NCBI RefSeq assembly: GCF_002754375.1
Contig: NZ_PEFF01000001.1
Span: 3,675,501-3,739,500 of the forward strand
Direction: 5' to 3'
Source: Variovorax sp. 54
Lineage (GTDB): Bacteria > Pseudomonadota > Gammaproteobacteria > Burkholderiales > Burkholderiaceae_C
DNA length: 64,000 bases
Position 1 is the first letter of the stretch. Every line of letters starts with the position of its first letter. Shown here in pieces: positions 9,117-24,333 of this stretch. The notes below the pieces were generated by a model, which worked only from the letters and a program-made list of their open reading frames with translations, did not search any database and had not been told where the DNA came from. Position numbers and translations under genes: made by a program.

Positions 9117-9812
9117 ATGAGCGTGCTCGAACTGCTGACCCACGGTGACGGCGTCAGCCGTTCGGTGGCTGCGCTGCTGCTCGCGATGTCCATCGCCAGC
9201 TGGGTCGTGATCCTCTGGAAAGCCTGGCTGCTGCGCGGCGGCACGCGCGACGTGCTGCGCAGCATCGCGGCGTTCTGGCAGTCGGCCACCCTGGCCGAAG
9301 CCGAGCAGAAGCTCCAGGCCTTCGACCGCGCCGAACTCGTGCGCCCCGCCGTGGCCGCGCTGCGCCAGGCCGCCACCGAAGCCCCCGGCGGCACGCTGGG
9401 TGCCACGGTCGATCGCAACCAGCGCCTCACGCGCGTGCTGCGCGGCGCGCTGCACGGCGCGCTGCGGCGCCTGCAGGCCGGGCAGATCCTGCTGGCCACC
9501 GTCGGCGCGACCGCGCCCTTCGTCGGCCTGCTCGGCACCGTCTGGGGCATCTACGGTGCCCTGGCGGGCATCGCGGGCCAGACCGGCGGTTTCACTATCG
9601 ACAAGGTGGCCGGGCCCGTCGGCGAAGCGCTCGTCATGACGGCCTTCGGCCTCGCCGTCGCCATTCCGGCCGTGCTGGCCTACAACGTGTTCGGCCGTGT
9701 GGTGGGCCGTGTCGAGGCCGAGCTCGAAGGTTTCGCGCACGACCTGCTCGGCAGCTTCGGCGAAGCGCCGACGCCCGCCGCACCGCCGCCGGCGCGACCA
9801 ATGCCCGTCTAA
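9117..9812 (+). CDS. exbB: ExbB/TolQ/MotA-family proton channel
   Basis: This 231-residue inner membrane protein has three hydrophobic segments. The family core is intact, with the paired helices around LLATVGATAPFVGLLGTVWGIY and the segment AFGLAVAIPAVLAYN. By family it forms the pentameric stator that, with ExbD, powers TonB. TolQ is less likely because tolA, tolB and pal are not here. It is followed 15 bp later by exbD. No tonB is in view. Confidence 0.85.
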   Translation: MSVLELLTHGDGVSRSVAALLLAMSIASWVVILWKAWLLRGGTRDVLRSIAAFWQSATLAEAEQKLQAFDRAELVRPAVAALRQAATEAPGGTLGATVDRNQRLTRVLRGALHGALRRLQAGQILLATVGATAPFVGLLGTVWGIYGALAGIAGQTGGFTIDKVAGPVGEALVMTAFGLAVAIPAVLAYNVFGRVVGRVEAELEGFAHDLLGSFGEAPTPAAPPPARPMPV

Positions 9813-9827
9813 GGAACGACGCACACC

Positions 9828-10298
9828 ATGGCCTTCGGACGCACTTCGTTAGGCAGCAGCGCCGCAGGCGGCGGGCGGGCCATGGGCGCGGGCGGGCAGC
9901 GGCCGCTGTCCGACATCAACGTCACGCCGCTGGTCGACGTGATGCTGGTGCTGCTGGTGATCTTCATCATCACCGCGCCGCTGATGGCCAGCTCGATCAA
10001 GCTCGATCTGCCGCAGACCGACGCGGGCCAGCCCAACGACACACCCAAGTTCGTGAGCCTGTCGGTCGATGCGTCGGGCAAGGTGTTCCTGAACGACAAG
10101 CCTGTGACCGACGAAGAGCTGACAGCTCAGCTCGAAAAAGCCGCCGCGGACAGCAAGGACACCGAGGTGCAATTGCGCGCGGACCAGACCGTGCCCTATG
10201 GCAAGGTGGTGGCGCTGATGGGGATTGCGAACAAGGCCGGGTTGAGCCGGATCGGGTTTGTGACTGAGGCTGAAGCTGCGCCCGCAAAACCGCGCTGA
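9828..10298 (+). CDS. exbD: ExbD/TolR-family energy transducer
   Basis: This 156-residue protein has one N-terminal membrane helix (about residues 36-56) containing the protonatable Asp37 in TPLVDVMLVLLVIF, then a periplasmic domain. By family it works with ExbB to energise TonB-dependent receptors such as the one at 36-38 kb. The glycine-rich first 27 residues are longer than in E. coli ExbD. A paired-hairpin element begins ten bases after its stop. Confidence 0.87.
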   Translation: MAFGRTSLGSSAAGGGRAMGAGGQRPLSDINVTPLVDVMLVLLVIFIITAPLMASSIKLDLPQTDAGQPNDTPKFVSLSVDASGKVFLNDKPVTDEELTAQLEKAAADSKDTEVQLRADQTVPYGKVVALMGIANKAGLSRIGFVTEAEAAPAKPR

Positions 10299-10307
10299 GT
10301 GGTTTTG

Positions 10308-10422
10308 CTCCTTCCCCTTCCGGGGAAGGTTGGGACGGGGGCACAGCGGCATCCGATTCACGGCAGTGGTTCATCGAACGCCGCTGTGCCCCCACCCCGC
10401 CCTCCCCCGGAAGGGGAGGGAG
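10308..10422. repeat. Paired-hairpin (BIME-like) element, copy A
   Basis: Hairpin 1 is CCTTCCCC/GGGGAAGG (10310-10329). A perfect 14-bp stem follows (10337-10350 with 10380-10393, separated by 29 nt). Hairpin 2 is CCCTCCCC/GGGGAGGG (10400-10420). The two halves are also inverted repeats of each other. One linker starts TTGGG and the other, read on its own strand, GCGGGG. It lies between the convergent exbD and glgP genes. The same architecture recurs at 18299-18408 and 63402-63514. Confidence 0.75.
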
Positions 10423-10440
10423 AAATACCGAAAGCTCAGT

Positions 10441-12924
<2,484 letters not shown>

Positions 12925-12966
12925 GGGGGCGTTCTCGGGGTGGGTTGTGGGGTGGGGGGCGATCGT

Positions 12967-14436
12967 TCAGGCCAACGCCCGCTGGTACACATCGATGTAC
13001 TGCGCGGCCGCCGTGCCCCAGTCGGCCGGGCGCCGCATGGCGTTGCCGCGCACGCGGCGCCAGTCGGCGGCGCGTTCGTACAGCGCGAAAGCACGGCGCA
13101 GGGCGCGGTCGTAGTCGGCGTCCTCGAAGCGGTCGAACACGAAGCCGGTGGCCGCGCCGCTGGCCATGTCTTCCAGCGTGCAATCGACCACCGTGTCGGC
13201 CAGCCCGCCCACGCGGCGCACCAGCGGCAGGCTGCCGTACTTCAGGCCGTACATCTGCGTGAGGCCGCAGGGTTCGAACAGCGAGGGCACGAGCGTCACG
13301 TCGCCCGCGCCGAAGAGCTGGTGCGCCAGCGTTTCGTCGTAGCCGATGGTGACGCTCACCGATGCGGGCGCTGCCTCTGCGCGCTGACGGAAGGCGTCTT
13401 CGAGCCAGCCTTCGCCGCTGCCCAGCAGCGCGAGCTGGCCGCCCTGCGCGAGCAGCGTGTCGAGGCCACCGAGCACGAGATGCAAACCCTTCTGCTCGGT
13501 GAGCCGGCTGACCACGATGAACAGCGGCGCGTCGGGGCGCTCGGCCAGCCCGAGCTGGCGCTGCAGCACCGACTTGCAACGCGCCTTGCCGGCCATGTGG
13601 CGGCCTTCGGGTGTCTGGTAGCCCTGCACCAGCGCTGCGTCGGTCGATGGGTTCCAGACCTGGTCGTCCACCGCGTTGAGGATGCCGCTGAGCACGTTGC
13701 TGCGCTGGCGCAGCAGGCCGTCGAGGCCGCAGCCCTGCTCGGGCGTCTGGATCTCGAGCGCGTAGGTCGGGCTCACGGTGGTGAGCTGGTCGGCGAAGCA
13801 CAGGCCGCCCTTCATGAAGGAAACCTGGCCGTGGTACTCGAGACCGTTCATGTGGAAAGCCGACGCCGGCAGGCCGAGTTCGGCGAAGTGCTTCGGCGCG
13901 AACAGGCCCTGGTAGGCGAGGTTGTGCACAGTGAACACGGTGCCCACGTGCGGGCCGCCCGCGCGCCGCGCGAAGGCCAGGTAGGCGGGTGCGAGCGCCG
14001 CGTGCCAGTCGTGCGCGTGCACGACGTCGGGCCGCCAGCCGGGGTCGAGCCCCTGCGCGAGCTGCGCCGCCGCCCAGCCCAGCAGCGCGAAGCGCCGGTG
14101 GTTGTCGCTGTAAGGCTGGCGCGTGGTGTCTTCGTACGGATTGCCGGGCCGGTCGTAGAGCGCGGGCGCATCGATCACGTAGGTGGGAATCGGCGGTGCG
14201 CCAGCAATGGCCACATGCCCGGCGCGCAGGCCGAAGCGCTCACCCCAGGGCGCGGTGAACTCGGCCACCGGCACCAGGTCGCGCACGCCGGCCACGATGG
14301 CGGGAAAGCCCGGCAGCAGCGCGCGCGCGTCCTGACCCTCGGCCATGAGCGCCAGGGGCAGGGCGCCGGCGATGTCCGCCAGGCCGCCGGTCTTGAGGAG
14401 GGGAAACAGCTCGGCGCTGACCTGGAGGATGCGCAT
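12967..14436 (-). CDS. glgA: Glycogen synthase (ADP-glucose)
   Basis: This 489-residue GT5 glucosyltransferase begins MRILQVSAELFPLLKTGGLAD, with Lys15 of the ADP-glucose-binding KTGGL motif, and the C-terminal half has SLFEPCGLTQMYGLKYGSLP. By family it extends alpha-1,4-glucan chains from ADP-glucose. It starts 8 bp after the glgC stop, so the two are almost certainly co-transcribed and supply and use the same nucleotide sugar. Confidence 0.96.
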   Translation of the reverse strand: MRILQVSAELFPLLKTGGLADIAGALPLALMAEGQDARALLPGFPAIVAGVRDLVPVAEFTAPWGERFGLRAGHVAIAGAPPIPTYVIDAPALYDRPGNPYEDTTRQPYSDNHRRFALLGWAAAQLAQGLDPGWRPDVVHAHDWHAALAPAYLAFARRAGGPHVGTVFTVHNLAYQGLFAPKHFAELGLPASAFHMNGLEYHGQVSFMKGGLCFADQLTTVSPTYALEIQTPEQGCGLDGLLRQRSNVLSGILNAVDDQVWNPSTDAALVQGYQTPEGRHMAGKARCKSVLQRQLGLAERPDAPLFIVVSRLTEQKGLHLVLGGLDTLLAQGGQLALLGSGEGWLEDAFRQRAEAAPASVSVTIGYDETLAHQLFGAGDVTLVPSLFEPCGLTQMYGLKYGSLPLVRRVGGLADTVVDCTLEDMASGAATGFVFDRFEDADYDRALRRAFALYERAADWRRVRGNAMRRPADWGTAAAQYIDVYQRALA

Positions 14437-14444
14437 GGTGTGGA

Positions 14445-15782
<1,338 letters not shown>

Positions 15783-15870
15783 CTGTGTCTCCGTTCGTTC
15801 GTTCGCTTGTTGAATTCGTCGTCGTCAGAGTGTCCGCACCGAGTCTGGCACTGTGCTGTGGGCTTGGCTC

Positions 15871-17946
15871 CTACGTTCTTGCAAGCCAGAGGCTCGAAAC
15901 CGGCACCTCCACCGCGCGGCCCAGCGGGCGGGGCGCGGCGCGCAGGTCGTCGGGGTCTTCGGCATCGGTCGCAAGGCAGCAGCGCCAGTCGCCGTCCGGC
16001 AGCGTGAAGGTGACGGGGCTCGGACCCGCATTCACCAGCACCAGCCAGGCGTCCTCGGCATGTCCGAACAGGATCGCAAGGGCCGTGCCCGCATGCCAGT
16101 CGGCCGGCGCCATCGGCTCGCCGTCGGGGCGCAGCCAGCGGATGCCCGGCGCTGCGCCCGCCGGCGGTTCGGCCGGCCACCAGCGCGTGCTGCGCAGCAC
16201 CGGCGCCTCGCGTCGCAGGGCGGTGAGCCGCGCGACGAAAGCCGTCAGGCCTGCGCGTTCGCTGGCCGGGTCGGACAGGCCGATCCATCCGAGCCAGGTG
16301 GTCTCGTTGTCCTGGCAGTAAGCGTTGTTGTTGCCGTTCTGGCTGTGGCCGAGTTCGTCGCCGGCCAGCAGCATCGGTGTGCCCTGGGACAGCAGCAGCG
16401 TGGCGAGCAGCGTGCGTTGCAGTCGCGCACGCATCGCGCGCACGGTCGGGTCGTCGCTCGGGCCTTCGACGCCGCAGTGGGTGCTCAGGTTGTGCGCATG
16501 GCCGTCGCGGTTGTCTTCGCCGTTGGCGAGGTTGTGGCGCTGCTCATAACTCACGAGGTCGCGCAGTGTGAAGCCATCGTGCGCGGTGATGAAGTTGACG
16601 CTCGCGGTCGGTGCGCGGCCATCGTGCGCAAAGCTCGCGCTGGAGGCCGTGAAGCGATGCGCGAAGTCGCCCAGCCCGGTGGCGCCCTCGCGTCCCTGGC
16701 GCAGCCAGAAGCCGCGTTGCGTGTCGCGGAAGCGGTCGTTCCATTCGAGCCAGCCGGGCGGGAACTCGCCGAGCCGGTAGCCGCCGGGGCCGATGTCCCA
16801 GGGCTCGGCGATGCGCAGCGTGCGCGACAGCACCGGGTCTTGCGCAATGGCCGCGAAGAAGGGCGCACGCGCATCGAAGCCGCGTTGTGCGTCGCGGCCC
16901 AGCACCGGGGCGAGGTCGAAGCGAAAGCCGTCGACGCCCATCTCGCAGGCCCAGAAGCGCAGGCTGTCCATCACGAGTTGCAGCACGCGCGGCTCGCCGA
17001 GGTTGAGGCAGTTGCCGGTGCCGGCCCAGTTTTCGTACAGCGCGCGGTCGTCGGCGCGCAGGTGGTAGTACAGGGCGTTGTCGATGCCGCGCAGCGAGAG
17101 CGTCGGGCCGAGCTCGTCGCTTTCGGCGCTGTGGTTGTAGACCACGTCGATCACCAGTTCCATGCCGCGCGCATGCACCGCATCGGCCATCGCGCGGAAC
17201 TCGCTCGCGGGTGTGGTGCCGGGGCGGCCACTCCAGAAGCGCGCTTCGGGCGCGAACCAGCCGATGGTGTTGTAGCCCCAGTGGTTGGTCAGGCCTCTGG
17301 CGAGCAGGCGCGGTTCGTCGGCGCGGTGCTGCACGGGCATGAGGCTGAGGGTGGTGACGCCCAGGCGTTGCAGGTGGTCGAGCACGGCGGGTTCTGCGAG
17401 GCCGGCGTAGGTGCCGCGCAAGGGTTCGGGTACGCCTGGGTGCTGGTGGGTGAGGCTGCGGATGTGCAACTCGTACAGGACGCGGTCGGTGGGGGGGATG
17501 TGGGCGCGGCCTGTTGTTGGGGGTGTGTTGTTGGGTGCTGTTACGCGGGCTTTGAGTGCGAGCGAGCTGTTGTCTCTGTTGTCGCGTTGGGTTGGGTTTG
17601 TGGGGGTGTGGCCCAGGAAGAGGTCGCTGCCGTTGTAGTGGCCGAGGATTTCTCGGGCGTAGGGGTCGAGGAGGAGCTTGGCGGGGTTGAAGCGCTGTCC
17701 TTCTGCGGGGGCCCAGGGGCCGTGGACTCGGTAGCCGTAGATCAGGCCTGGTCTTGCGTTGGGAAGCAGGCCGTGCCAGATGCCGTCTGTGCATTCTGGG
17801 AGCGTTAGGCGCTGCTGTTCGCTCTGGCCTGTGTTGTCGAAGAGGCAGAGGTCTACTTTGCTTGCTGATGGGGCTGCGATTGCGAAGTTGACGCCTTGCT
17901 GTGATGGCGTTGCGCCCAAGGGGAGGGGATGGCCTGGGCTCAGCAT
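15871..17946 (-). CDS. glgX: Glycogen debranching enzyme GlgX
   Basis: This 691-residue GH13 isoamylase-type enzyme has an N-terminal CBM48-like domain (LPLGATPSQQGVNFAIAAP), nucleophile region GFRFDLAPVL, acid region AEPWDIGPGGY and TAHDGFTLRDLVSY. By family it hydrolyses alpha-1,6 branches of phosphorylase-limited glycogen. The open frame extends upstream to 18057, but those codons lie in the palindromic island, so the ATG at 17946 is chosen. The 5' 600 bp of the gene have unusual base use: the plus strand is very G+T-rich and GC content is lower than in the rest of the gene. Confidence 0.93.
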   Translation of the reverse strand: MLSPGHPLPLGATPSQQGVNFAIAAPSASKVDLCLFDNTGQSEQQRLTLPECTDGIWHGLLPNARPGLIYGYRVHGPWAPAEGQRFNPAKLLLDPYAREILGHYNGSDLFLGHTPTNPTQRDNRDNSSLALKARVTAPNNTPPTTGRAHIPPTDRVLYELHIRSLTHQHPGVPEPLRGTYAGLAEPAVLDHLQRLGVTTLSLMPVQHRADEPRLLARGLTNHWGYNTIGWFAPEARFWSGRPGTTPASEFRAMADAVHARGMELVIDVVYNHSAESDELGPTLSLRGIDNALYYHLRADDRALYENWAGTGNCLNLGEPRVLQLVMDSLRFWACEMGVDGFRFDLAPVLGRDAQRGFDARAPFFAAIAQDPVLSRTLRIAEPWDIGPGGYRLGEFPPGWLEWNDRFRDTQRGFWLRQGREGATGLGDFAHRFTASSASFAHDGRAPTASVNFITAHDGFTLRDLVSYEQRHNLANGEDNRDGHAHNLSTHCGVEGPSDDPTVRAMRARLQRTLLATLLLSQGTPMLLAGDELGHSQNGNNNAYCQDNETTWLGWIGLSDPASERAGLTAFVARLTALRREAPVLRSTRWWPAEPPAGAAPGIRWLRPDGEPMAPADWHAGTALAILFGHAEDAWLVLVNAGPSPVTFTLPDGDWRCCLATDAEDPDDLRAAPRPLGRAVEVPVSSLWLART

Positions 17947-18006
17947 GCTTTGACTCCCCGGCGGCGTTTGCTTCCCGAGGCCGGGACTCGCCCCGGCGGG
18001 CGACTC

Positions 18007-18034
18007 ACTTTCTTTTGCTTCGCCAAAAGAAAGT
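18007..18034. repeat. Perfect 11-bp hairpin in the left island arm
   Basis: ACTTTCTTTTG and CAAAAGAAAGT pair perfectly around CTTCGC. The partner hairpin in the right arm (18687-18720) has a different stem sequence, CCTACGTTTCTTTG with CAAAGAAAAGTAGG and one mismatch, around the complementary loop GCGAAG. Confidence 0.85.
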
Positions 18035-18206
18035 AAGCAAAGAAAAGGCGACCCCACTGTCTGCGACCCTTCGCTTCGCTACGGGCAACCTGCGGTGCTC
18101 GCGTTTCGCGGGGTCTCGCAGAACTCGCTTCGCTCAAACAGCTGCGAGCCCTGATCCGCGAAACGCTGCGCTCCTCGGCGCAGCCAGAGGGGGTGGGCAC
18201 CGAACG

Positions 18207-18284
18207 GGCCATCGCTTTGCTCGGCTTGCAATCGGGCCTTTGCTTCGCTCGGCCTCGTTGTGGTTGGGCCGCTGTTTCGTTCGG
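18207..18284. repeat. Three 18-bp units, left side of island
   Basis: Related units beginning GGCC and ending TTCGCTCGG-like sequence lie at 18207-18224, 18235-18252 and 18267-18284, about 28 to 32 bp apart. Inverted relatives lie at 18470-18487 and 18498-18515, with a diverged third at about 18420-18436. Confidence 0.65.
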
Positions 18285-18298
18285 CGGCTGGACTGGCG

Positions 18299-18408
18299 CC
18301 CTCTCCCCTTGGGGAGAGGGCGGGGGTGAGGGCATCGGCCTTTGAGCGGGCCAGGCGATGTTTCTGTGCCGTCGGCCCTCACCCCAACCCTCTCCCAGAG
18401 GGAGAGGG
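18299..18408. repeat. Paired-hairpin (BIME-like) element, copy B
   Basis: Hairpin 1 is CCCTCTCCCC/GGGGAGAGGG (18299-18320). An 11-bp stem follows, GGGGTGAGGGC (18323-18333) with GCCCTCACCCC (18375-18385). Hairpin 2 is CCCTCTCCC/GGGAGAGGG (18388-18408). It sits at the centre of the island and shares its layout with the elements at 10.3 and 63.4 kb. Confidence 0.75.
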
Positions 18409-18772
18409 AGCCAGTCAAGCGGCGAAGCGAAGCCCGGCGTGTCTTCAAGCCCAGAGGCGCCGATCCCCGCCGAGCGAAGCGAAGGCCCGTGGACTGGCCG
18501 AGCGAAGCGAAGGCCTGCTGGTCCCCAAAGCCCTTCTGTATGCGCCGAGGAGCGCAGCGTTTCGCGGATCAGGGCTCGCCCTTGTTTGAGCGAAGCGAGT
18601 TTGGGCGAGACCCCGCGAAACGTGAGCACCGCAGGTTGCCCGAAGCGAAGCGGAGGGACGCAGACAGCAGGGTCGCCTTTCTTTTGCCTACGTTTCTTTG
18701 GCGAAGCAAAGAAAAGTAGGTCGCCCGCCGGGGCGAGACCCGGCCTCGGAACACAACCCAGCCCAGAGCGAG

Positions 18773-20962
<2,190 letters not shown>

Positions 20963-20967
20963 GGGGT

Positions 20968-22629
20968 TCAGCGTCCTCCTGCTTCGGCAGGCGTGCCGAA
21001 GAACACGCCATAAGGCGACAGTGCCAGCAGGGGTTTTGTTGGATCGGTGGTGACGGTGGCGGTCGGCGCGAGCGGGTGTCCGGTCAGCGGCACCAACGGC
21101 TCGGGCAAGGGGGTCGACACCGGTTCGCTCCCTGTGTTGAAGATCGCATGCAGCACTGCACCGCCATCGCTTCGCACGATGTGCAGCAGCGGTTCGGGCG
21201 CATCGACGAACGCCAGCGCGCCCGTGCGCAGCAGCGGCTGGGTGCGGCGCCAGTGCAGCAGCGCGCGGCTGAAGGCGAGCATCGAGTCGGGGTCGTCCTC
21301 CTGCTGCGCGACGGCCAGAGACAGGTGCGCGCCGTCGACTGGCAGCCAGGGTGTGCCGCTGCTGAAGCCGGCATTGGGCGCGTCGGCGGTCCAGGGCATC
21401 GGCGTGCGGCAGCCGTCGCGGCCCTTGAACTCGGGCCAGAAGGCGCGGCCGTAGGGGTCTTGCAGCAGCTCGAAGGGCACGTCGGCTTCGGGCAGGCCCA
21501 GCTCTTCACCCTGGTAGAGGCTGGCGCTGCCGCGCAGCGCGAGCAGCAGCGCGAGCCAGAGCCGGTCGCGGCGCGTGTCAGGCGCGGTGCCGTCGCTCCA
21601 GCGCGTGGCGACGCGCGGCACGTCGTGGTTCGACACCGCCCAGCAGCCCCAGCCGCCCGTCACGGCCAGTGCGGTGTCGAGCGTCTCGACCTGGTGGCGC
21701 AGGTGCTTCGGGCTGTGGTCGGCCGTCAGCAGGCTGAAGCTGTAGGCCAGGTGCAGGCGCTTGCCGAGTGCGGTGTACTGCGCCATGACGGGCGGTGCGT
21801 TCTCGTCGCCGACCTCGCCCAGTGCGACCGCGCCGTAGCCGTCGAGCAGCTGGCGCAGGCGCTCGAGGAACACGAGGTTCTCGGGCTGGCTCTTGTCGTA
21901 CAGGTGCTGCTGCATCGCATAGGGGTTGTCGGCGCGCACGGTGCTGACTTCGCCCATCGATTCGACCGTGGCCGGCGGGTTGTCGCGCAGCAGCGCGTCG
22001 TGGAACTGGTGGTTGCAGGCGTCGAAGCGGAAGCCGTCCACGCCGCGTTCGCACCAGAAGCGCACCTCGCCGAGCAGGGCATCCTGCACCTCGGCGCAAT
22101 GGAAGTTGAGATCGGGTTGCTCGGTGAGAAAGCTGTGCAGGTAGTACTGCTTGCGGCGCGAGTCCCACTGCCAGGCCGAGCCGCCGAAGACCGAGAGCCA
22201 GTTGGTGGGCGGCGTGCCGTCGGGTTTCGGGTCGGCCCAGACATACCAGTCGGCCTTGGAGTTTTCGCGCGAGCTGCGGCTTTCGACGAACCACGCGTGC
22301 TGGTCGGACGTGTGCGAAAGCACTTGGTCGATGATGAGCTTCAGGCCCAGCGCGTGCATGCGTGCGCGCATGGCGTCGAAGTCGGCCAGCGTGCCAAACA
22401 GCGGATCGACCGCGCGGTAATCGGCCACGTCGTAGCCGAAATCCTTCATGGGGGAGCGGAAGAAGGGCGAGACCCAGACCGCGTCGACGCCGAGGCTGGC
22501 GACGTGGTCGAGCTTCGACGTGATGCCAGGCAGGTCGCCGACGCCGTCGCCGTTGCTGTCCATGAAGCTGCGCGGGTAGATCTGGTAGATCACTGCGCCC
22601 CGCCACCATTCGCTGTTGCTGCCGCTCAT
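20968..22629 (-). CDS. GH13 alpha-glucosidase
   Basis: This 553-residue GH13 enzyme begins [19 protein letters not shown], typical of maltase/oligo-1,6-glucosidase subfamilies. The nucleophile region is GFRFDACNH, the acid region VALGEVGDE, and the third catalytic region [12 protein letters not shown]. By family it hydrolyses short alpha-glucosides from their non-reducing ends. It is the first gene of the glycogen cluster and runs almost directly into glgB. Trehalose synthase is less likely given its length and lack of a fused kinase-like domain. Confidence 0.85.
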   Translation of the reverse strand: MSGSNSEWWRGAVIYQIYPRSFMDSNGDGVGDLPGITSKLDHVASLGVDAVWVSPFFRSPMKDFGYDVADYRAVDPLFGTLADFDAMRARMHALGLKLIIDQVLSHTSDQHAWFVESRSSRENSKADWYVWADPKPDGTPPTNWLSVFGGSAWQWDSRRKQYYLHSFLTEQPDLNFHCAEVQDALLGEVRFWCERGVDGFRFDACNHQFHDALLRDNPPATVESMGEVSTVRADNPYAMQQHLYDKSQPENLVFLERLRQLLDGYGAVALGEVGDENAPPVMAQYTALGKRLHLAYSFSLLTADHSPKHLRHQVETLDTALAVTGGWGCWAVSNHDVPRVATRWSDGTAPDTRRDRLWLALLLALRGSASLYQGEELGLPEADVPFELLQDPYGRAFWPEFKGRDGCRTPMPWTADAPNAGFSSGTPWLPVDGAHLSLAVAQQEDDPDSMLAFSRALLHWRRTQPLLRTGALAFVDAPEPLLHIVRSDGGAVLHAIFNTGSEPVSTPLPEPLVPLTGHPLAPTATVTTDPTKPLLALSPYGVFFGTPAEAGGR

Positions 22630-22761
22630 GCCTGCCCCTGTGGTCGAAATTCATTGTGGCATGCGAAATCCGGGCCAGCAGTACGCTGATGCGGACAGCC
22701 GCCGCGCAAGAAGTGGGTAAATTCAGCAGGGCGGGACGCTGCCGTCCCGCCCCCCCGACCG

Positions 22762-24246
22762 ATGACCACCGACGACACCGCTTTCTCCCCCTCCGCTCCT
22801 TCCGCCCGACCCATCGGCCTCGCCGCGCTCGAACGCCGGCTCGCCCAGGACCTCGACTACCTCGGCTGGCCCGCCCGCGCCTGGGTGCCGCCGCGCCAGA
22901 TCGACGGCGAGCCCGTGCTCGACGTGGCCATCATCGGCGGCGGCCAGGCCGGGCTGGCCGCGGCGGGCGCGCTGGCGCAGCAGGGCATCCGCGCCGTGGT
23001 CTTCGACCGCGCGCCGGCCGGCCGCGAAGGCCCCTGGGCCACCACCGCGCGCATGGAAACCCTGCGCTCGCCCAAGGAACTCACGGGCCCCGCGCTGGGG
23101 CTGCCCTCGCTGACCTTCCGTGCCTGGTTCGAGGCCCAGTTCGGCACCGAGGCCTGGGCCGCGATGGACAAGATCCCGCGCCTGCAGTGGATGGACTACC
23201 TGGTCTGGTACCGCCGCGTGATGGGCTTGGACGTGCGCAACGACACCGCCGTGACCGGCCTGCAGCCGCTGCCCGACGCCAGCGCCGTGCGCCTGGACCT
23301 GCGCACGTCCGACGGCGAGCGCAGCGTGCTGGCGCGCCGCGTCGTGCTGGCCACCGGCCGCGACGGCCTCGGCGGCCCGGCCGTGCCCGCCTTTGTCGAC
23401 GGCCTGCCGCGTGCCAAGTGGGCGCATTCTTCCGACGAGATGGACTACGGCCGCCTGAAGGGCCTGCGCGTGGGCGTGGTCGGCGCGGGCTCCTCGGCCA
23501 TGGACAGCGCCGCCACGGCGCTCGAAGCCGGCGCGCACAGCGTCGAGCTGCTGATCCGCCGGCCCGACCTGCCGCGCGTCAACAAGGGCAAGGGCGCCGG
23601 CGTGCCGGGGCTCACGCAGGGGCACTACGACCTGCCCGACGAACTCAAATGGCGCATCCGCCACTACATCAACGTGCTGAACGTGCCGCCGCCGCACGGC
23701 AGCACGCTGCGGGTGTCGCGGCACGCCAATGCCTTCTTCAACTTCGGCTGTCCCATCGGGGCCGTGGCGCCTCAGGGCGAGGCGCTGCGCGTCACCACGC
23801 CCAAGGGCGACTTTGAATTCGACTTTTTAATTGTGTCGACCGGTTTCCAGGTCGACTGGGCCGCCCGCCCCGAATTCGCGGGCATTGCCGCGCACATTCG
23901 CACCTGGAAAGACCGTTTCACACCCGCGCCCGGCGACGAAGACCGCGAACTGACCGATTCGCCCGACCTCGGGCCGGCTTTCGAATTCCAGGAAAACGCG
24001 CCCGGCGCCTGCCCGGGCCTCGCGCGCATCCACTGCTTCTGCTACCCGGCGGCGCTGTCGCACGGCACGGTGTCGGGCGACATTCCGGCCATCAGCGACG
24101 GCGCGCGGCGCCTGGCGGCGGGGCTCGCCAGCCTGTTCTACCGGGAAGACGCGGCCCACCACTGGGCGAATCTGGAGGCCTACAGCGAGCCGGAACTGTT
24201 CGGCGACGAGTGGACGCCCGCCCCGCCGCCGCACGAAAGGGCCTGA
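22762..24246 (+). CDS. FAD/NAD(P)-dependent flavoprotein monooxygenase-like protein
   Basis: This 494-residue protein has two dinucleotide-binding motifs: an FAD-type GGGQAG at residues 59-64 and a second Rossmann motif VGVVGAGSSAM at about 235-245. This is the layout of flavin-containing or Baeyer-Villiger-like monooxygenases. The true substrate is unknown. It stands alone between the glycogen cluster and leuS, so neighbours give no clue. Confidence 0.75.
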   Translation: MTTDDTAFSPSAPSARPIGLAALERRLAQDLDYLGWPARAWVPPRQIDGEPVLDVAIIGGGQAGLAAAGALAQQGIRAVVFDRAPAGREGPWATTARMETLRSPKELTGPALGLPSLTFRAWFEAQFGTEAWAAMDKIPRLQWMDYLVWYRRVMGLDVRNDTAVTGLQPLPDASAVRLDLRTSDGERSVLARRVVLATGRDGLGGPAVPAFVDGLPRAKWAHSSDEMDYGRLKGLRVGVVGAGSSAMDSAATALEAGAHSVELLIRRPDLPRVNKGKGAGVPGLTQGHYDLPDELKWRIRHYINVLNVPPPHGSTLRVSRHANAFFNFGCPIGAVAPQGEALRVTTPKGDFEFDFLIVSTGFQVDWAARPEFAGIAAHIRTWKDRFTPAPGDEDRELTDSPDLGPAFEFQENAPGACPGLARIHCFCYPAALSHGTVSGDIPAISDGARRLAAGLASLFYREDAAHHWANLEAYSEPELFGDEWTPAPPPHERA

Positions 24247-24333
24247 TTCCGGCATGGAGCCCGGGAGGCGATCACGCACGGCGCGATAATCCGCCTTCCC
24301 GGCCGCCGTCGAGCCGGGCCCTGCCGAGATGTC

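Larger units (their letters stand above)
17947..18772. repeat. Nested palindromic island between glgX and glgB
   Basis: This 826-bp stretch has no credible gene. Its outer arms (about 17970-18190 and 18530-18755) are inverted copies of one multi-hairpin unit. Each arm has a hairpin near the outer edge (18007-18034; 18687-18720), an outer stem GTTTCGCGG/CCGCGAAAC (18103-18111 with 18156-18164; 18559-18567 with 18613-18621) and a nested stem. The nested stem reads TCGCAG/CTGCGA on the left and TCGCCC/GGGCGA on the right. Inside the arms are related 18-bp units and a central paired-hairpin element. It interrupts an otherwise tight glycogen gene cluster. Confidence 0.8.

Noticed and set aside
18299..18408. 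CRISPR array
   Set aside because: The repeats are palindromic with no regular unique spacers and no cas genes are in the window.
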